Below, piece after piece: positions 54,401 to 63,006 of a stretch of 64,000 nucleotides of DNA (position 1 is its first letter; the number at the start of each line of letters is the position of its first letter). Made by a program: the position numbers and the translations under genes. The notes beneath the pieces are model-generated. The model made no database searches. It was not told the origin of the DNA and saw only the letters and a list, made by a program, of their open reading frames with translations. The stretch spans positions 679,001-743,000 of the forward strand of contig CAMXCT020000114.1 in the NCBI GenBank assembly GCA_947184155.2, read 5' to 3'. The DNA is from Cladocopium goreaui. Taxonomy: Eukaryota > Sar > Dinophyceae > Suessiales > Symbiodiniaceae.

Positions 54401-57400
54401 TCATGCCAACTGACTAATATTTTTCAGCGGGGTTGAAACCACCAACCAGTATATATATATACAGTATATATATACAGTATATATATATATACAGTGTATA
54501 TATATATACAGTATATATATACACAGTATAATATATATATATATACACAGTATATCTTATATATACAGAATATATATGTATATATAAATATAAATAAATA
54601 AATATATATATATATATGTACCCACCCAAAAAAAACCACCGAAAGTCATTTTTTACTGGTATTTGCAGTAAATTTAGTGTATTTTAGGTACCTTTTCTTC
54701 ATAGTCAAAATTGAGGGGATTTAGGCATCATAAATCAATCAATATATGAAAAATAATAAATGCAATAAAAATAGATAACCAAAATTTCCTTCAGGTTTCA
54801 AGTCTGACTCAAGTCTGGACTCAAGTCTGAGTGACTTATGGATCCAAGATCCAAGATTTCCAGAAAGCTTTTCTTGGATCCATGGTGGAAATCTTGGAAA
54901 TCCTGGATCTTGGATCTTGGATCCATAAGTCACTCAGACTTGAGTCAGACTTGAAACCTGAAGGAAATTTTGGTTATCTATTTTTATTGCATTTATTATT
55001 TTTCATATATTGATTGATTTATTCGGGAAAAAACAATCCAAAAAAACCAATCCCCCCCAAAAAACTGCACACTATAAAAATGTGAGCCGCCTTTTTGTTT
55101 AAACAAAAAACCTCACAAATGCTACCTCTGTGAAATTGATATTGCCCCTTTTGAAGAAAAGCGACTCAGTCTATGCAGTATTCCTTGATAACAGTGACAG
55201 TATATATAATATAATATATCTGGAAAAGAGTTGTAGTGTAGCATTGCTTTTTTGCAATGTTCCATTGTAAAGAGCGATTCCTTCCTTAAACATGGTGGAG
55301 CATTCCTTCAAGAAAGTGCAACATTTTTTTTTTTTGCATAGAATGCATCAATAGATGCAGCAGTACTTAAAATGGATGCAGCACTCTGTATTCTGAAAGA
55401 ACTGTAGAAGCGTAGCATCACTTTTTGCAACATTTCATTAAGTAGAGTAACAGATTCCTGGAAAATAGAGGGTGTAGTATTCCTTGAGAAAGGAAGCCTT
55501 TGAGTACTCATTTTAGACAATGATTATGGTATTCCTTAAAGAACATGTTGGTGCAAGTATGTGAAACGCATCCTTCACAAGGGAGTGAACCATTTGATTG
55601 AAATTCATGCAGTAATACAAAGAAAACATTACTATGAAGTAGAACCCTTGGGTGTATGTAGTATTTTTTGAAAGAAACAGGTCATGATTGTATGTGTACA
55701 ATATACCCTTCCATATGAATGAAACATCTGAACAAAACAGGCATCATTATTTTGAAGAAGTGACGTTTTCCTTTCAAGGCAAATGTCATGCACAGAATTG
55801 AGCAGGAAGTCTGAACTTTATTAAAAGGCGCATTTCATTTTTCCACATATTGTATGTTTCTGCACTCAAGGGAAGACCTTGTCTTCAGGGCAATTGTTTT
55901 GAACAAGTGAAGTCTTTCCTGAAAAATGGTCACACTCAAAAACACAATAGGAAGGCTGAGCTGCTTACTTGAGGAAATATCATCAAGGCAGATTGTAACC
56001 TGTAAGCAGCATGTTCCTTTAACAACTTTTTTTTCCAGGAATGAAACAATTTGCATCGACAGCAATACTGAATGTTGATCACACACTGCATATTGTGTAG
56101 GAATCTGGTGTATGATTGAAGGACGGCTTGATATCATTCTAAAAGAAACAACTTTTCAACAAAGGTTCCTTGACACATCAATAAGCATCTGAATCTTCTG
56201 CGCGGTGGGTTTTGGAGGGGGGGTTAGCATATATATATATGTGTACATACACACTATACAATGTGTAGATACACCCTCAGGACGCCTGCTTCGCCGTCGC
56301 TTAAAAACGCTATTGTGCCTCTTCGGGGGGTTGGGGTGGGGTATACAATAGTACAGCAGTCGATTTTCAGGGTGGATTAGGAGTTGATACAAGTCTAACA
56401 GCACTGTTTTTTGTGGTTTTGGGATTTCACTTCAATTCTAACTGCAGTTGGGGATTCTAAGTGCATGGTTGTGATATGGCCTTTCGAATTCTTAGTGCGT
56501 TCTTATGGTATCACTGCCGACAGTTCTTAGTGCGCCCGCCATAATTCTTAGTGCGCCCCCCAAGTATCACTGAGGAAGAGTTCTAAGTGATTGTCTCACT
56601 GATTTGCGAATTCTATCTGCGGGTCCGTCGCAATATATACATGTAAATATGTATGTGTACATTTATGTAAATAAACATATATATATATACATACATATAC
56701 ATGTATATATGTATGTATTAAAATGTAAATATATACATATAGAAAAAATATACATAGACATATTAAATTGTAAATATATATATATATATTATATATATCC
56801 ATATGTTTTTTTTTGGTAAATATATGTAGATACATATGTATATATATATATATGAATGGTTATATTTACATGTATTTAAATATATAGGTATACACACGTA
56901 TATACATATTATATATATATACACATATTATATATATATACACATGTATACATAAATGTAGCTATATGTTTGTATCTAAATTTATTTGAATGTAGATATG
57001 TAAATACATAAACATATCACATCTATCTATAAAAAAAATATTTATACACAAACGTTTTACATAGATACATTAAAAAATGGATGCAACTGACAAACTAGAG
57101 AATTGCGAGAGCCATTTGAGGCTCCAACAAAAGCCTCAGCGGCCAGGCTCCCGCGCTTTCGCCTCTTCGGCGACACCATGAATACCGCGGCGCGGATGAT
57201 GCAGAAGGGCCTGCCTGGCGAGGTGGGATACACATCGCGGGATTTTTCTGGCAACAGAACGCGCAAGAAAACAAATAAAATTAAAGAAGGGGGAGGAAAA
57301 CACGAAAAATGTAAAAAGATGAGGATGAACACCAGTTGGGTCCGGGTTGGGTATATACTTTCTGGTCAACACATGGATGAATGGTTGGAATACCTTTATC

Positions 57401-57951
57401 ATCCTTTATCTTTGAATGATCAAATCATCTTCTGAGTGGACAGAAATGTGGGATTTCCCGCATTTTCCCGCCATTTGTGGGGTGGTCTCATATGAAAATC
57501 TCGATCGTCAGGTTCAATTTGGTGATGAAACCCTGAAATATTTGCCCTCCTGGGCTTCCACGAAACCCCGCGGCTACGTGGCAACTTGGCCAATCTGCAG
57601 CTGACGCGATGGGACTGGTGGGATGGGTTTTCTTGTGACGCAATCTGCAGCTGAGGCGATGAAGGGAAAAGGCAACGTCATGACCCATTTGCTGCAACTT
57701 TGCTGGCAGCGGCACAAAAACCTGAATTGGTGAAAGGCCGAAATGATACGAAGTAACCACAGATAACCACAGTCATGTTGTGGACGAAACTATTTTGCAT
57801 TTCACTTTTGCAAACATTTGCAAACTTTGTTTGGGACATGCAGCGGCTTTCATTTGTACCAAGGCGTGGGGAACCTCCAGAGGAAATTTCAGGGATTGAA
57901 GCCACCCGGCAGACCAGCGAGAAGCTGAGTACCTTGGCAGCCCCAAAAAAG
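48284..57951 (+). CDS. Membrane-anchored class III nucleotide cyclase
   Basis: A chain of + exons fits one receptor-like cyclase: membrane and extracellular exons (48284-48411, 48708-48828, 48926-49039, from 49411), a transmembrane-plus-linker exon (50476-50583), a linker (50779-about 50900), and catalytic-domain exons 51343-51469, 51982-52071, 53195-53285, 54181-54244, 57147-57222, 57512-57572, 57651-57729 and a tail 57844-57951. Diagnostic motifs are KMGIHTGPVVAGVVGKR, joined in phase to LPRFRLFGDTMNTAARM, then VQFGDETLKYLPSW and AMKGKGNVMTHLL. Class III cyclases make cAMP or cGMP using two Asp-bound metals. Here the first Asp region reads SILFVLLTDFERYS (Leu where FADI has Asp) and the second reads IPGEEYV (Glu for the Asp of GDxY). 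The Asn and Arg of NTAAR are present. Reading the 48-50 kb exons as part of the same gene is inference. Confidence 0.72.
48708..48828 (+). CDS. Membrane-segment exon
   Basis: Acceptor gatgtcttacag; ISWVDMFPGGRIWLYLVILG then FDALLSSMDEVVAWP; donor CCAG|GTGATG. This frame was chosen because it joins in phase to the next exon; another frame (ICFLVAGSGCIWLSWALM) is open too. Confidence 0.55.
48926..49039 (+). CDS. Probable extracellular-loop exon
   Basis: Acceptor gggacccag; RLISLVAADPMIFDPTLTWN then ESVEITGLLVRNISMCQ; donor CAAG|GTGTTA. Contains NES and NIS, possible N-glycosylation sites, consistent with an extracellular position. Confidence 0.6.
49156..49315. repeat. Three tandem 53-bp units
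   Basis: Each contains CACCAAATCGTGG, GCTCTCAGA and AATCAAAAACCGC. It lies in an apparent intron and is followed by a TATACG microsatellite (49,330-49,392). Confidence 0.95.
49411..49590 (+). CDS. Candidate exon, extracellular part
   Basis: Acceptor tttggttgacag. The frame that keeps phase reads GCGFFENRSRVRISGAVLRH then DLHLDVCLVPQWNIPGIPG. Another frame (GPVFMAFGEVLVVVSLRT) is hydrophobic and stops at TGA. The following 49,590-49,752 is also open (KVMYYPSLTTLIIFSLSRTS). Confidence 0.4.
50476..50583 (+). CDS. Last transmembrane segment and cytosolic linker
   Basis: Acceptor gttccag; RNMPRAMSGVLSLLVVNTIA then IAQKKHLGKLQRRQAE; donor GAG|GTGCGA; 36 codons, phase 0. A hydrophobic helix followed directly by a basic amphipathic linker is the usual layout before a cyclase homology domain. 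Confidence 0.7.
50779..50900 (+). CDS. Linker exon, Pro-rich then charged helix
   Basis: Acceptor gcacccccag; PTPPDPAMPATQKELERRK then MCSKMFTAPRWGKEMELTIA; phase 0, in register with the exon ending at 50,583. The 3' end is not fixed. Confidence 0.55.
51343..51469 (+). CDS. Cyclase domain start, first metal-site region
   Basis: The frame VERVSILFVLLTDFERYSMT continues MTPVKLFRFLN, aligning with family VTVLFADIVGFTxxS and the helix ending FLN. The metal-binding Asp after ILFx is Leu. Probably ends after CTCAAC at a GC donor (GCAGCTCGG). Confidence 0.6.
51982..52071 (+). CDS. Cyclase exon, second metal-site region
   Basis: Acceptor cttttcttggatgcag; CVIPGEEYVCGVGVSPTDQD then EESDFKEFS and TAA. 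It aligns with family KVETIGDxYVxxxGxP, with Glu where the metal-binding Asp is expected. The TAA is presumably intronic, because downstream exons continue the domain, but no GT donor precedes it. A real premature stop cannot be excluded. Confidence 0.5.
   Translation, partial: CVIPGEEYVCGVGVSPTDQDEESDFKEFS
52550..52665. repeat. GTATCA and ATC repeats
   Basis: About fourteen GTATCA hexamers followed by (ATC)n and CACCATC variants. The stretch 52,072-53,190 is otherwise AT-rich intron-like DNA with TATA microsatellites at 53,060-53,130. Confidence 0.95.
53195..53285 (+). CDS. Cyclase exon candidate (helix between the metal site and IGIH)
   Basis: GC-rich exon, acceptor cagctccccag; VVPVQDHLTGHTGCLSRLLL then VAWELKNLP, loosely like the DH-x-x-x-x-x-x-x-AL-x-M helix of the family. 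The minus strand is open too (DGDLLGKFFNSQATSSKRLK), so strand is the main doubt. Confidence 0.45.
53830..54028 (+). CDS. Candidate exons, unknown placement
   Basis: After ctttgcag, PLKWMEQEFPQIQ can join, through a 44-nt GC-AG intron, to DLATVKNRPGPPSIPAWLGS and AVFHQEPSLWKN. They lie inside the cyclase intron series but match nothing in the domain, so they may be an insert, or non-coding. Confidence 0.35.
54181..54244 (+). CDS. Cyclase exon, IGIHTGPVVAG motif
   Basis: Acceptor gatccatcccag; SVEVKMGIHTGPVVAGVVGK followed by two bases of Arg before GTGCAC. A near-perfect match to the family IGIHTGPVVAGVVG segment. It joins in phase to 57,147 across a 2.9-kb intron. Confidence 0.88.
54460..54625. 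repeat. TATACAG/TATATA microsatellite
   Basis: Runs of TATATATACAGTA within the large cyclase intron. Confidence 0.95.
54732..55020. repeat. 289-bp inverted repeat
   Basis: The outer arms (AAATCAATCAATATATGA at 54,732 and its complement ending 55,020) are nearly exact for about 90 bp. The inner arms contain repeated GGATCCAAGATCCAAG and AAGTCTGACTCAAG words with small indels. It generates the same peptide on both strands. The element sits in the cyclase intron and lacks coding. Confidence 0.92.
55140..56120. repeat. Degenerate dispersed repeat units
   Basis: Words such as GTAGCATTCCTT, TTGAAGAAAG and TGCAACATTT recur every 60-70 nt with much divergence, similar in style to the 3.9-kb repeat. 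No exon was found. Confidence 0.4.
56430..56640. repeat. Recurrent AATTCTTAGTGCG motif
   Basis: ATTCTTAGTGCG or close variants occur about six times at irregular spacing (56,456; 56,486; 56,523; 56,535; 56,580; 56,607). This does not look like a simple tandem array. Confidence 0.7.
56640..57060. repeat. TATA/CATATA microsatellite block
   Basis: AT-rich runs of TATATA, TACATA and AAATATATA. Ends just before the next cyclase exon. Confidence 0.93.
57147..57222 (+). CDS. Cyclase exon, FGDTMNTAAR motif
   Basis: Acceptor cagcggccag; LPRFRLFGDTMNTAARMMQK then GLPGE; donor GAG|GTGGGA. The catalytic Asn and Arg (NTAAR) are present. The base-recognition position, usually Cys in guanylate and Asp in adenylate cyclases (x of RYxLFG), is Arg here. 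Confidence 0.9.
57512..57572 (+). CDS. Cyclase exon, VQFGDET segment
   Basis: Acceptor tcgatcgtcag; VQFGDETLKYLPSWASTKPR. Corresponds to family I-Q-x-S-x-x-T. Placed to end at a GC donor (CGCG|GCTACG) because this joins in phase to AEAMKGKG; a longer exon to about 57,597 is possible. Confidence 0.72.
57651..57729 (+). CDS. Cyclase exon, MKGKG end of domain
   Basis: Acceptor caatctgcag; EAMKGKGNVMTHLLQLCWQR then HKNL. (V)xxKGKGxxxT-x-L is the conserved end of class III domains. Donor AATTG|GTGAAA. Confidence 0.8.
57844..57951 (+). CDS. Post-cyclase tail exon
   Basis: Acceptor tgggacatgcag; RLSFVPRRGEPPEEISGIEA then TRQTSEKLSTLAAPKK; donor AAAG|GTGGGT; phase 0. It follows the cyclase end by 115 bp and is probably its cytosolic tail, although the phase does not match the preceding exon as drawn. 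Confidence 0.6.
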
Positions 57952-58334
57952 GTGGGTCTGGCATGAAAGGAGAATGTCAGAGATGATTTGTTCATTGTTA
58001 CATGGCATCAATGGCATGGAGATTTCCAGGGATTTCCATAGATTTTTCATGATCAATGATCATATATCAGCTTTTGGAGGGCTATGCAATTTTGTCCCTG
58101 CTGTCCAACAGGCAGCAAGAACCATCGTTGCATGATGGTTAGTTGTTGGGTTCAGTTTTTTTTTCTTGCCATGTACAATCAGGATTGGAATCCTGGCAAC
58201 TAATCAGGTTTTGTGATGATCATTGGTAGTACGTTTGGATAAACCAACTATTACAAAATCTGGTGAACGACACTTCTTAGCCTCATGCACCAGTAAACTG
58301 ATCCATTCTCAATGGATAAGAACCTTTACTTTAC

Positions 58335-58440
58335 GTCTTTGTCTCAAAATTTGGGACCCCAAGAACCATAGAAATTCTTAAAAATATATGATTTTTGGTG
58401 AGTTGGGGGTCCCCAATTTGAGACTCCACTATTTACCAGC
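58335..58440. repeat. Imperfect inverted repeat
   Basis: GTCTCAAAATTTGGGACCCC at 58,341 and an imperfect complement ending 58,433 (GGGGGTCCCCAATTTGAGAC). Possible small element; 57,952-58,335 shows nothing else. Confidence 0.55.
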
Positions 58441-58599
58441 CTACAACCGATGTGATCCATCTTCAACGGATAGACCTAACGGATTGATACTTTATTGATG
58501 TTTTACTAGGTCAACACACCACTTTTTCACGTGAAATCCCCATTTTATGCCAACATTTTTCCGATTTCGAACCCGTTTCCACTGTGGCTTCCCTTGGTC

Positions 58600-58705
58600 C
58601 CGGGAGTCGCGAAGCGAAGCGAAGCGGTCGCCGTTCGAGGCATCCCAACGGTGGGTGCGATGGGCGACCGCCTTCACTCACCTCCCCGAAGGCCGGTGGT
58701 TTCGC
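58600..58705 (+). CDS. Candidate exon, unknown
   Basis: GC-rich. The frame SPFEASQRWVRWATAFTHLP then EGRWFRTWQPK is rich in aromatic residues. Borders unclear. Confidence 0.4.
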
Positions 58706-58810
58706 ACATGGCAGCCCAAGTGTATGCTGTATACGTAGACAATCGTAGACATATATCACTACGTATGTATATATACATAATTATATATACTGTATATATA
58801 TATAATGTCT

Positions 58811-58940
58811 AAATTTGTACAAACTTCTCCGAACATGCTGCGATGGGAGCAACGGCACAGGGATCATCGCTTCCACACTGATGTGCCGGTGGTTGAGCAC
58901 TCTGGTCCAAGGCTCGGTGCAAGGCTCTGCAATGTGTAGG
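58811..58940 (+). CDS. Candidate exon, unknown
   Basis: KFVQTSPNMLRWEQRHRDHR then FHTDVPVVEHSGPRLGARL and a TAG near 58,937. It is coding-like and charged, but an alternative frame (GSNGTGIIASTLMCRW) is open. Confidence 0.38.
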
Positions 58941-59458
58941 ATGGCTCATCATTCCTGTCGTCCAAGCTATCCATTTACAGATATGTCTGTGATTGTAGAT
59001 GATTGGGCTCCAAATGGCTTTGCCTGAAAAATGCAATACCCTTCATTTCAACAGATGACTATTTTTTTCTCAATTGAATTGACATGTTGGGGTATAACTT
59101 ACTAATTCTTGGACAAACTCAAATGCACAAGACCTCTAACTGATCTTGAATTCCCAATAACTTTTGCCATTGTGAATTGAAGATGGTAATTTCCAGTTAC
59201 AGTCCCATATTTCCTCCCAGGAATCAAAGATGGCCAAAATCATCCATTTAGTTCGATCATTTTCCCAGCGATAAATCTCCATCCAGCCATCCAGTTGTAT
59301 TTTCTCATTTCGATTTTTCCCATGAACTCCCATTTTTCACCCGAAATCTCACAAAAATCCCCAGTTTGCTTGATGATATGGTGATGATATGGTGATATCC
59401 CATGAAACTCCGATGATTTTCCAATGGAGCGGAGCGTTTTTTCCGATGGGATCCACAG

Positions 59459-59565
59459 CAGGCCTTCGGAGCGCGTGGACCATCGTGCACAAACGCAGCC
59501 GGGCCACCTTCGACGGCCTGAGGCGGGGCCACGTGGGACGTGGCCGGGTTGGGGAGATGGCTTGA
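59459..59565 (+). CDS. Terminal exon, basic C-terminus
   Basis: Acceptor tgggatccacag; GLRSAWTIVHKRSRATFDG then LRRGHVGRGRVGEMA and TGA at 59,563-59,565. Strongly GC-rich and basic. It may end the gene that starts near the 58.6-kb exons. Followed by a TATA microsatellite (59,568-59,650). Confidence 0.5.
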
Positions 59566-60180
59566 TATATATATATATATATATTAATATATATATATAT
59601 TGGGACTATATCAATATTGGGATTATATCAATATATATATATATGTATATATAGGTTGATGATTATATGGGATTGTATAGGTTTTAAGCACATATTGGGA
59701 TATCATGAACCATAGCTGATGTTTCTTTCAATTTCCGGATCCCCAAGTGGCACTAAAATGGTCATCCATGACTTGGATGATTTGGAGGTACCACTATTTT
59801 TGGAAAGCTCCATATGGGATCTGATTAAAAGATCTGATACATGCTGGTTGATTGATCATAGAAATGGGGGTTGAATACGATCGAACTATTGGGATACAAA
59901 TGGTGATTTAATTGGCATGGGATTGTCTGATATTCATACAATGTGATAGTGGTAATGTTTTTTTTTGCATCAGTTCACATCTTTTTTTGAAGATGTTTTG
60001 GAATGTATCGGACCTGGATGAAACTGCGAAGCCAACCTTTTCTTTTTCCTTTTCCTGATGATTGTGGCGCTATACCCGTTTGGTCTTTGGAGTTTATATG
60101 ATGATCAGCTTGTGGTTTTTGCCGGCCACAAAAACAGCAGACAGAGATGAACCGCCATCAGCCACTGCGCCTCGTTGCAG

Positions 60181-60258
60181 GTGCGCAAACCTTCGACTGG
60201 TAGCCCAAATCGCTTGGCAGGCCCACCAACTGTGACAGTTCGTGATATGGATGATTGA
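60181..60258 (+). CDS. Candidate terminal exon
   Basis: Acceptor gcctcgttgcag; VRKPSTGSPNRLAGPPTVTV then RDMDD and TGA (60,256-60,258). The reverse strand also has an open frame (GLRTCNEAQWLMAVHLCLLF). Confidence 0.4.
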   Translation: MRKPSTGSPNRLAGPPTVTVRDMDD

Positions 60259-60335
60259 CTGTTTGAGCTCCCAGAATGTTGAAATGGGATTGAAATGGGA
60301 TTGAACTGGGGATGGATCAAAACCTATCACCCCAT

Positions 60336-60474
60336 GTTACATACTGTGGATGGAAGAAATCCTGCACCAGTTGGTAACTATTGGGAACTATAAAACATGG
60401 TAAATAATGGGATTACAATGGGATAAACCATCTATTAACTGGTGCAGGATTTCCTCCATCCACAGTATGTTACA
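60336..60474. mobile_element. MITE-like element, 37-bp terminal inverted repeats
   Basis: GTTACATACTGTGGATGGAA at the left and the complement ending CCATCCACAGTATGTTAC at the right match over about 37 bp with two or three mismatches. The centre is AT-rich and non-coding. No clear target duplication. Confidence 0.8.
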
Positions 60475-60548
60475 CTATATTTTGGGAGTTTACCAGCTAT
60501 TTTGGTGTGAAGACCGGGGGTTTCCACGGGTTTTGACCCCTTGCTCAG

Positions 60549-60605
60549 GCATCATGAAGGAGCTGCTGGGCATGAATGGGGACCAGTCCGACACGGACTA
60601 CGATG
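60549..60605 (+). CDS. Internal exon, acidic
   Basis: Acceptor ccccttgctcag; IMKELLGMNGDQSDTDYD with phase-1 end at G|GTGAGG, an ideal donor. GC-rich against AT-rich flanks. Family unknown. Confidence 0.65.
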
Positions 60606-60908
60606 GTGAGGCCCCATTGCGAAGATTCTGTGGTAGATGGGAGCGATGGTAATGTGGGTACAATAATCATAAACCATCCATTTGGGAATGGTAACCATAC
60701 CAGCTATAAAAATGGTGACTGGGGGATGGTGCACATGATTGTTTTACCCACATTTGATGGAAACCCTGCCGAAACCTGAAGTATGTATTTTGCATATGAT
60801 TTCATCTCCAAATGGCATTTTTTTGGAAGGAAAATGATGATTCACCAGTGGATTGAGGGCTACCTGGCTACCTTACTTCACTTTCACCGGTCACTTCATT
60901 AGCTGCAG

Positions 60909-60953
60909 GATATCTTGGAAGTGGCACGCGAAGTGACAAAGTCGTATCTTGCT
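60909..60953 (+). CDS. Small internal exon
   Basis: Acceptor cattagctgcag; DILEVAREVTKSYLA; donor GCT|GTGAGC. Helical. Does not match the phase of the 60,605 end, so another exon may lie between. Confidence 0.45.
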
Positions 60954-61017
60954 GTGAGCTGGGTTGGAGAGTCTGTTTGCAAAAAATCATTGTGTTTATA
61001 TTTTCAATCTTTTCATC

Positions 61018-61110
61018 TTTGAGGCAGCCGATCTGCTCTACCCCTCAAGATTCAACCTGGAGATTGAAGAGATTCATGGGTTTCCTCTTGGATACAAACA
61101 CATGCGTATA
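61018..61110 (+). CDS. Candidate exon, then microsatellites
   Basis: FEAADLLYPSRFNLEIEEIH continues GFPLGYK. Followed by CACACA and CATTACATTA repeats at 61,110-61,260. Confidence 0.4.
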
Positions 61111-61412
61111 TATATAATATACACACATACACACATACACGCATGCACACACACACACACACGCACACACGTATACACATAGACGCATGCACACATGCAT
61201 TGCATTGCATTGCATTACATTACATTACATTACACTAATTACATTACATGCATACATATATACATATACCCGCAACACAACATATATATATTATATATAT
61301 ACATACATATAGCATACATATCTAAAAGCATATTCTACAACATAGATATTGTATATACTATATACACACACCTTGAATAATGGAAGTTGGATACCCATCT
61401 GACCTTCCAATC

Positions 61413-61529
61413 ATGAGGCAAAGTAGCCAGATCATCGCTTGGTGGGGCACCAGCGGCACCCTACGACGCACGTTGCAGCGTCTCGCTGACTGCCGAAGGT
61501 CGCGGTCTTTCTGGGATGGGCCATGAGGG
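61413..61529 (+). CDS. Candidate exon, Arg-rich
   Basis: MRQSSQIIAWWGTSGTLRRT then LQRLADCRRSRSFWDGP and TGA. A GT donor after CTGCCGAAG (61,499) may end it earlier. Possible start Met or internal exon. Confidence 0.45.
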
Positions 61530-61712
61530 GAAACTGGGAGTTGGAGGTGGACCAAGGTGGACTTTTCAAGCTTAATATAGCTGCATAGCTTGATCCATTC
61601 GTGGGACTCATGGAGAAATCACCTGAGTCCGTGTAAATGGTAAATTCTCTTTATTCATTTCGGGACCCTTCCTGTGAATATCTGAATTGCCAACATTCGC
61701 CAACAATATAAG

Positions 61713-61838
61713 CTCACCAAATCCAGCTGATCTTCTACGCAGGTGGGCCAGTCCAAGGGGATTTCCGGACAATGAAGAGGAGGCGCCGAAGGGCTCCTCA
61801 TTGGGACACCAGTTTCCTCCGCAGTTGGAGGATTTTTG
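61713..61838 (+). CDS. Candidate exon, hydrophilic
   Basis: SPNPADLLRRWASPRGFPDN then EEEAPKGSSLGHQFPPQLED; donor TTTTTG|GTGAAA. The complementary strand is open for 130 codons (61,608-62,000), so strand is not certain. Confidence 0.45.
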
Positions 61839-61863
61839 GTGAAAGAAATCGTTGATCCAACAG

Positions 61864-62017
61864 ACAAAATGCCGTGGATCAAACAGGTTTTCTTTGGCTC
61901 GTTGGCTCAGAGCCAGGACTTCCTGGTCTGGTTCCACAACAACATCACCTGCGGCCGATCCTTGACCAACAGGAGCTGTTTTCTGGTTGATAAAAAACAT
62001 GGGACAGTTGTCAAATG
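61864..62017 (+). CDS. Candidate exon
   Basis: After gatccaacag, KMPWIKQVFFGSLAQSQDFL continues VWFHNNITCGRSLTNRSCFL to TGA at 62,015-62,017. Protein-like with a possible N-glycosylation site (NIT). Confidence 0.42.
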
Positions 62018-62139
62018 ATCAAGAGCTTGAAGAATTGCCTGAAACTCAGTGACATTTTCACTGCGATGTCTGGTAGAAACACATGGAGCCTTGGTTGTTC
62101 CGCTCAGTGGAGTTGATGTTACTAAGGACTTCTGAAAGA

Positions 62140-62295
62140 GGTGAGAAAGCAAGCACTTTCCTCGTTTCTGGTGACCATTGGTACTACAGTGTCTGGGCAG
62201 CGCAATGCTTGCAAGCTCCGGAGGGTCAGAGCGCCAATGGCTGGATCTTCGCTTGTTCTCCCGTTCCATCCCTGGTTGGGATGTTGGGATGTTGA
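62140..62295 (+). CDS. Candidate exon
   Basis: KASTFLVSGDHWYYSVWAAQ continues CLQAPEGQSANGWIFACSP. Composition is good; borders unclear. Confidence 0.4.
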   Translation, partial: GEKASTFLVSGDHWYYSVWAAQCLQAPEGQSANGWIFACSPVPSLVGMLGC

Positions 62296-62587
62296 TTGTT
62301 AGTGACCAAAATATCCTTCGGCAGAGGCCACCAATCACAGTCTTTGATTTAGATTCTTCTAATGTCATGAACATATGTTTGTTTGGATATGTTTGGATGA
62401 TTTGTCATTCGAAATGGATGCTGCCTCTTAGGGACGAATGACGCAGCGTATTTAGATGTATTTAGTACCCAGAGCAAGCACAGATCAGTGCGCAGCGGCC
62501 CGCACTGCATCCGTTGACAGCTAGCAGATTGTCTGCATGAGGAATAAAGAAACAGTGTTGATGAGGTGACTCGTGCGACTTGCCGAG

Positions 62588-63006
62588 GTTTATTCAGTTT
62601 TCAAGTTGGGAGGCTTTGAGAGTAGTGACGACATCTGGGTCTCCCTTCTGGAGATCAAATGGTCGCCTTGGCTGCGATCTGAGGTGGGTACCGGGGTTGG
62701 CGAGCAAAATGACCCTGGGATTTATCCCGAGCATCTGATGCCACTCAGATCCACCTCAAGACCTCAAGGGGTCAAATTTTGAATTGCACCCCGACCCTTC
62801 TCAAATCCCCAAACTTAGGGGATGTATATACATGATTATACATGCAGGTGTCCTTTAACCCCCAAAACCATCCAAAACCTTCAACCTTGGTTCATCGAAA
62901 GCTTAGGTTCTTGCTCTGCCGCATCACCATTTGGTTCATCATCTTGGCCTTTTGGCATGTGGTGGCGCAAGGCTATCTTCAGCACGGCGATGTGCTCAGA
63001 CATCAG
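62588..63006 (+). CDS. Two phase-matched exons of a membrane protein
   Basis: Exon 62,588-62,683 (acceptor acttgccgag; VYSVFKLGGFESSDDIWVSL then LEIKWSPWLRSE; donor GAG|GTGGGT) joins in phase 0 to exon 62,848-63,006 (acceptor ttatacatgcag; VSFNPQNHPKPSTLVHRKLR, then FLLCRITIWFIILAFWHVVA and QGYLQHGDVLRHQ; donor CAG|GTGGGG). The second exon contains one clear transmembrane helix flanked by basic residues. Both introns are GT-AG. The family is not recognised; it could be the N-terminal part of a transporter or receptor. Confidence 0.65.
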
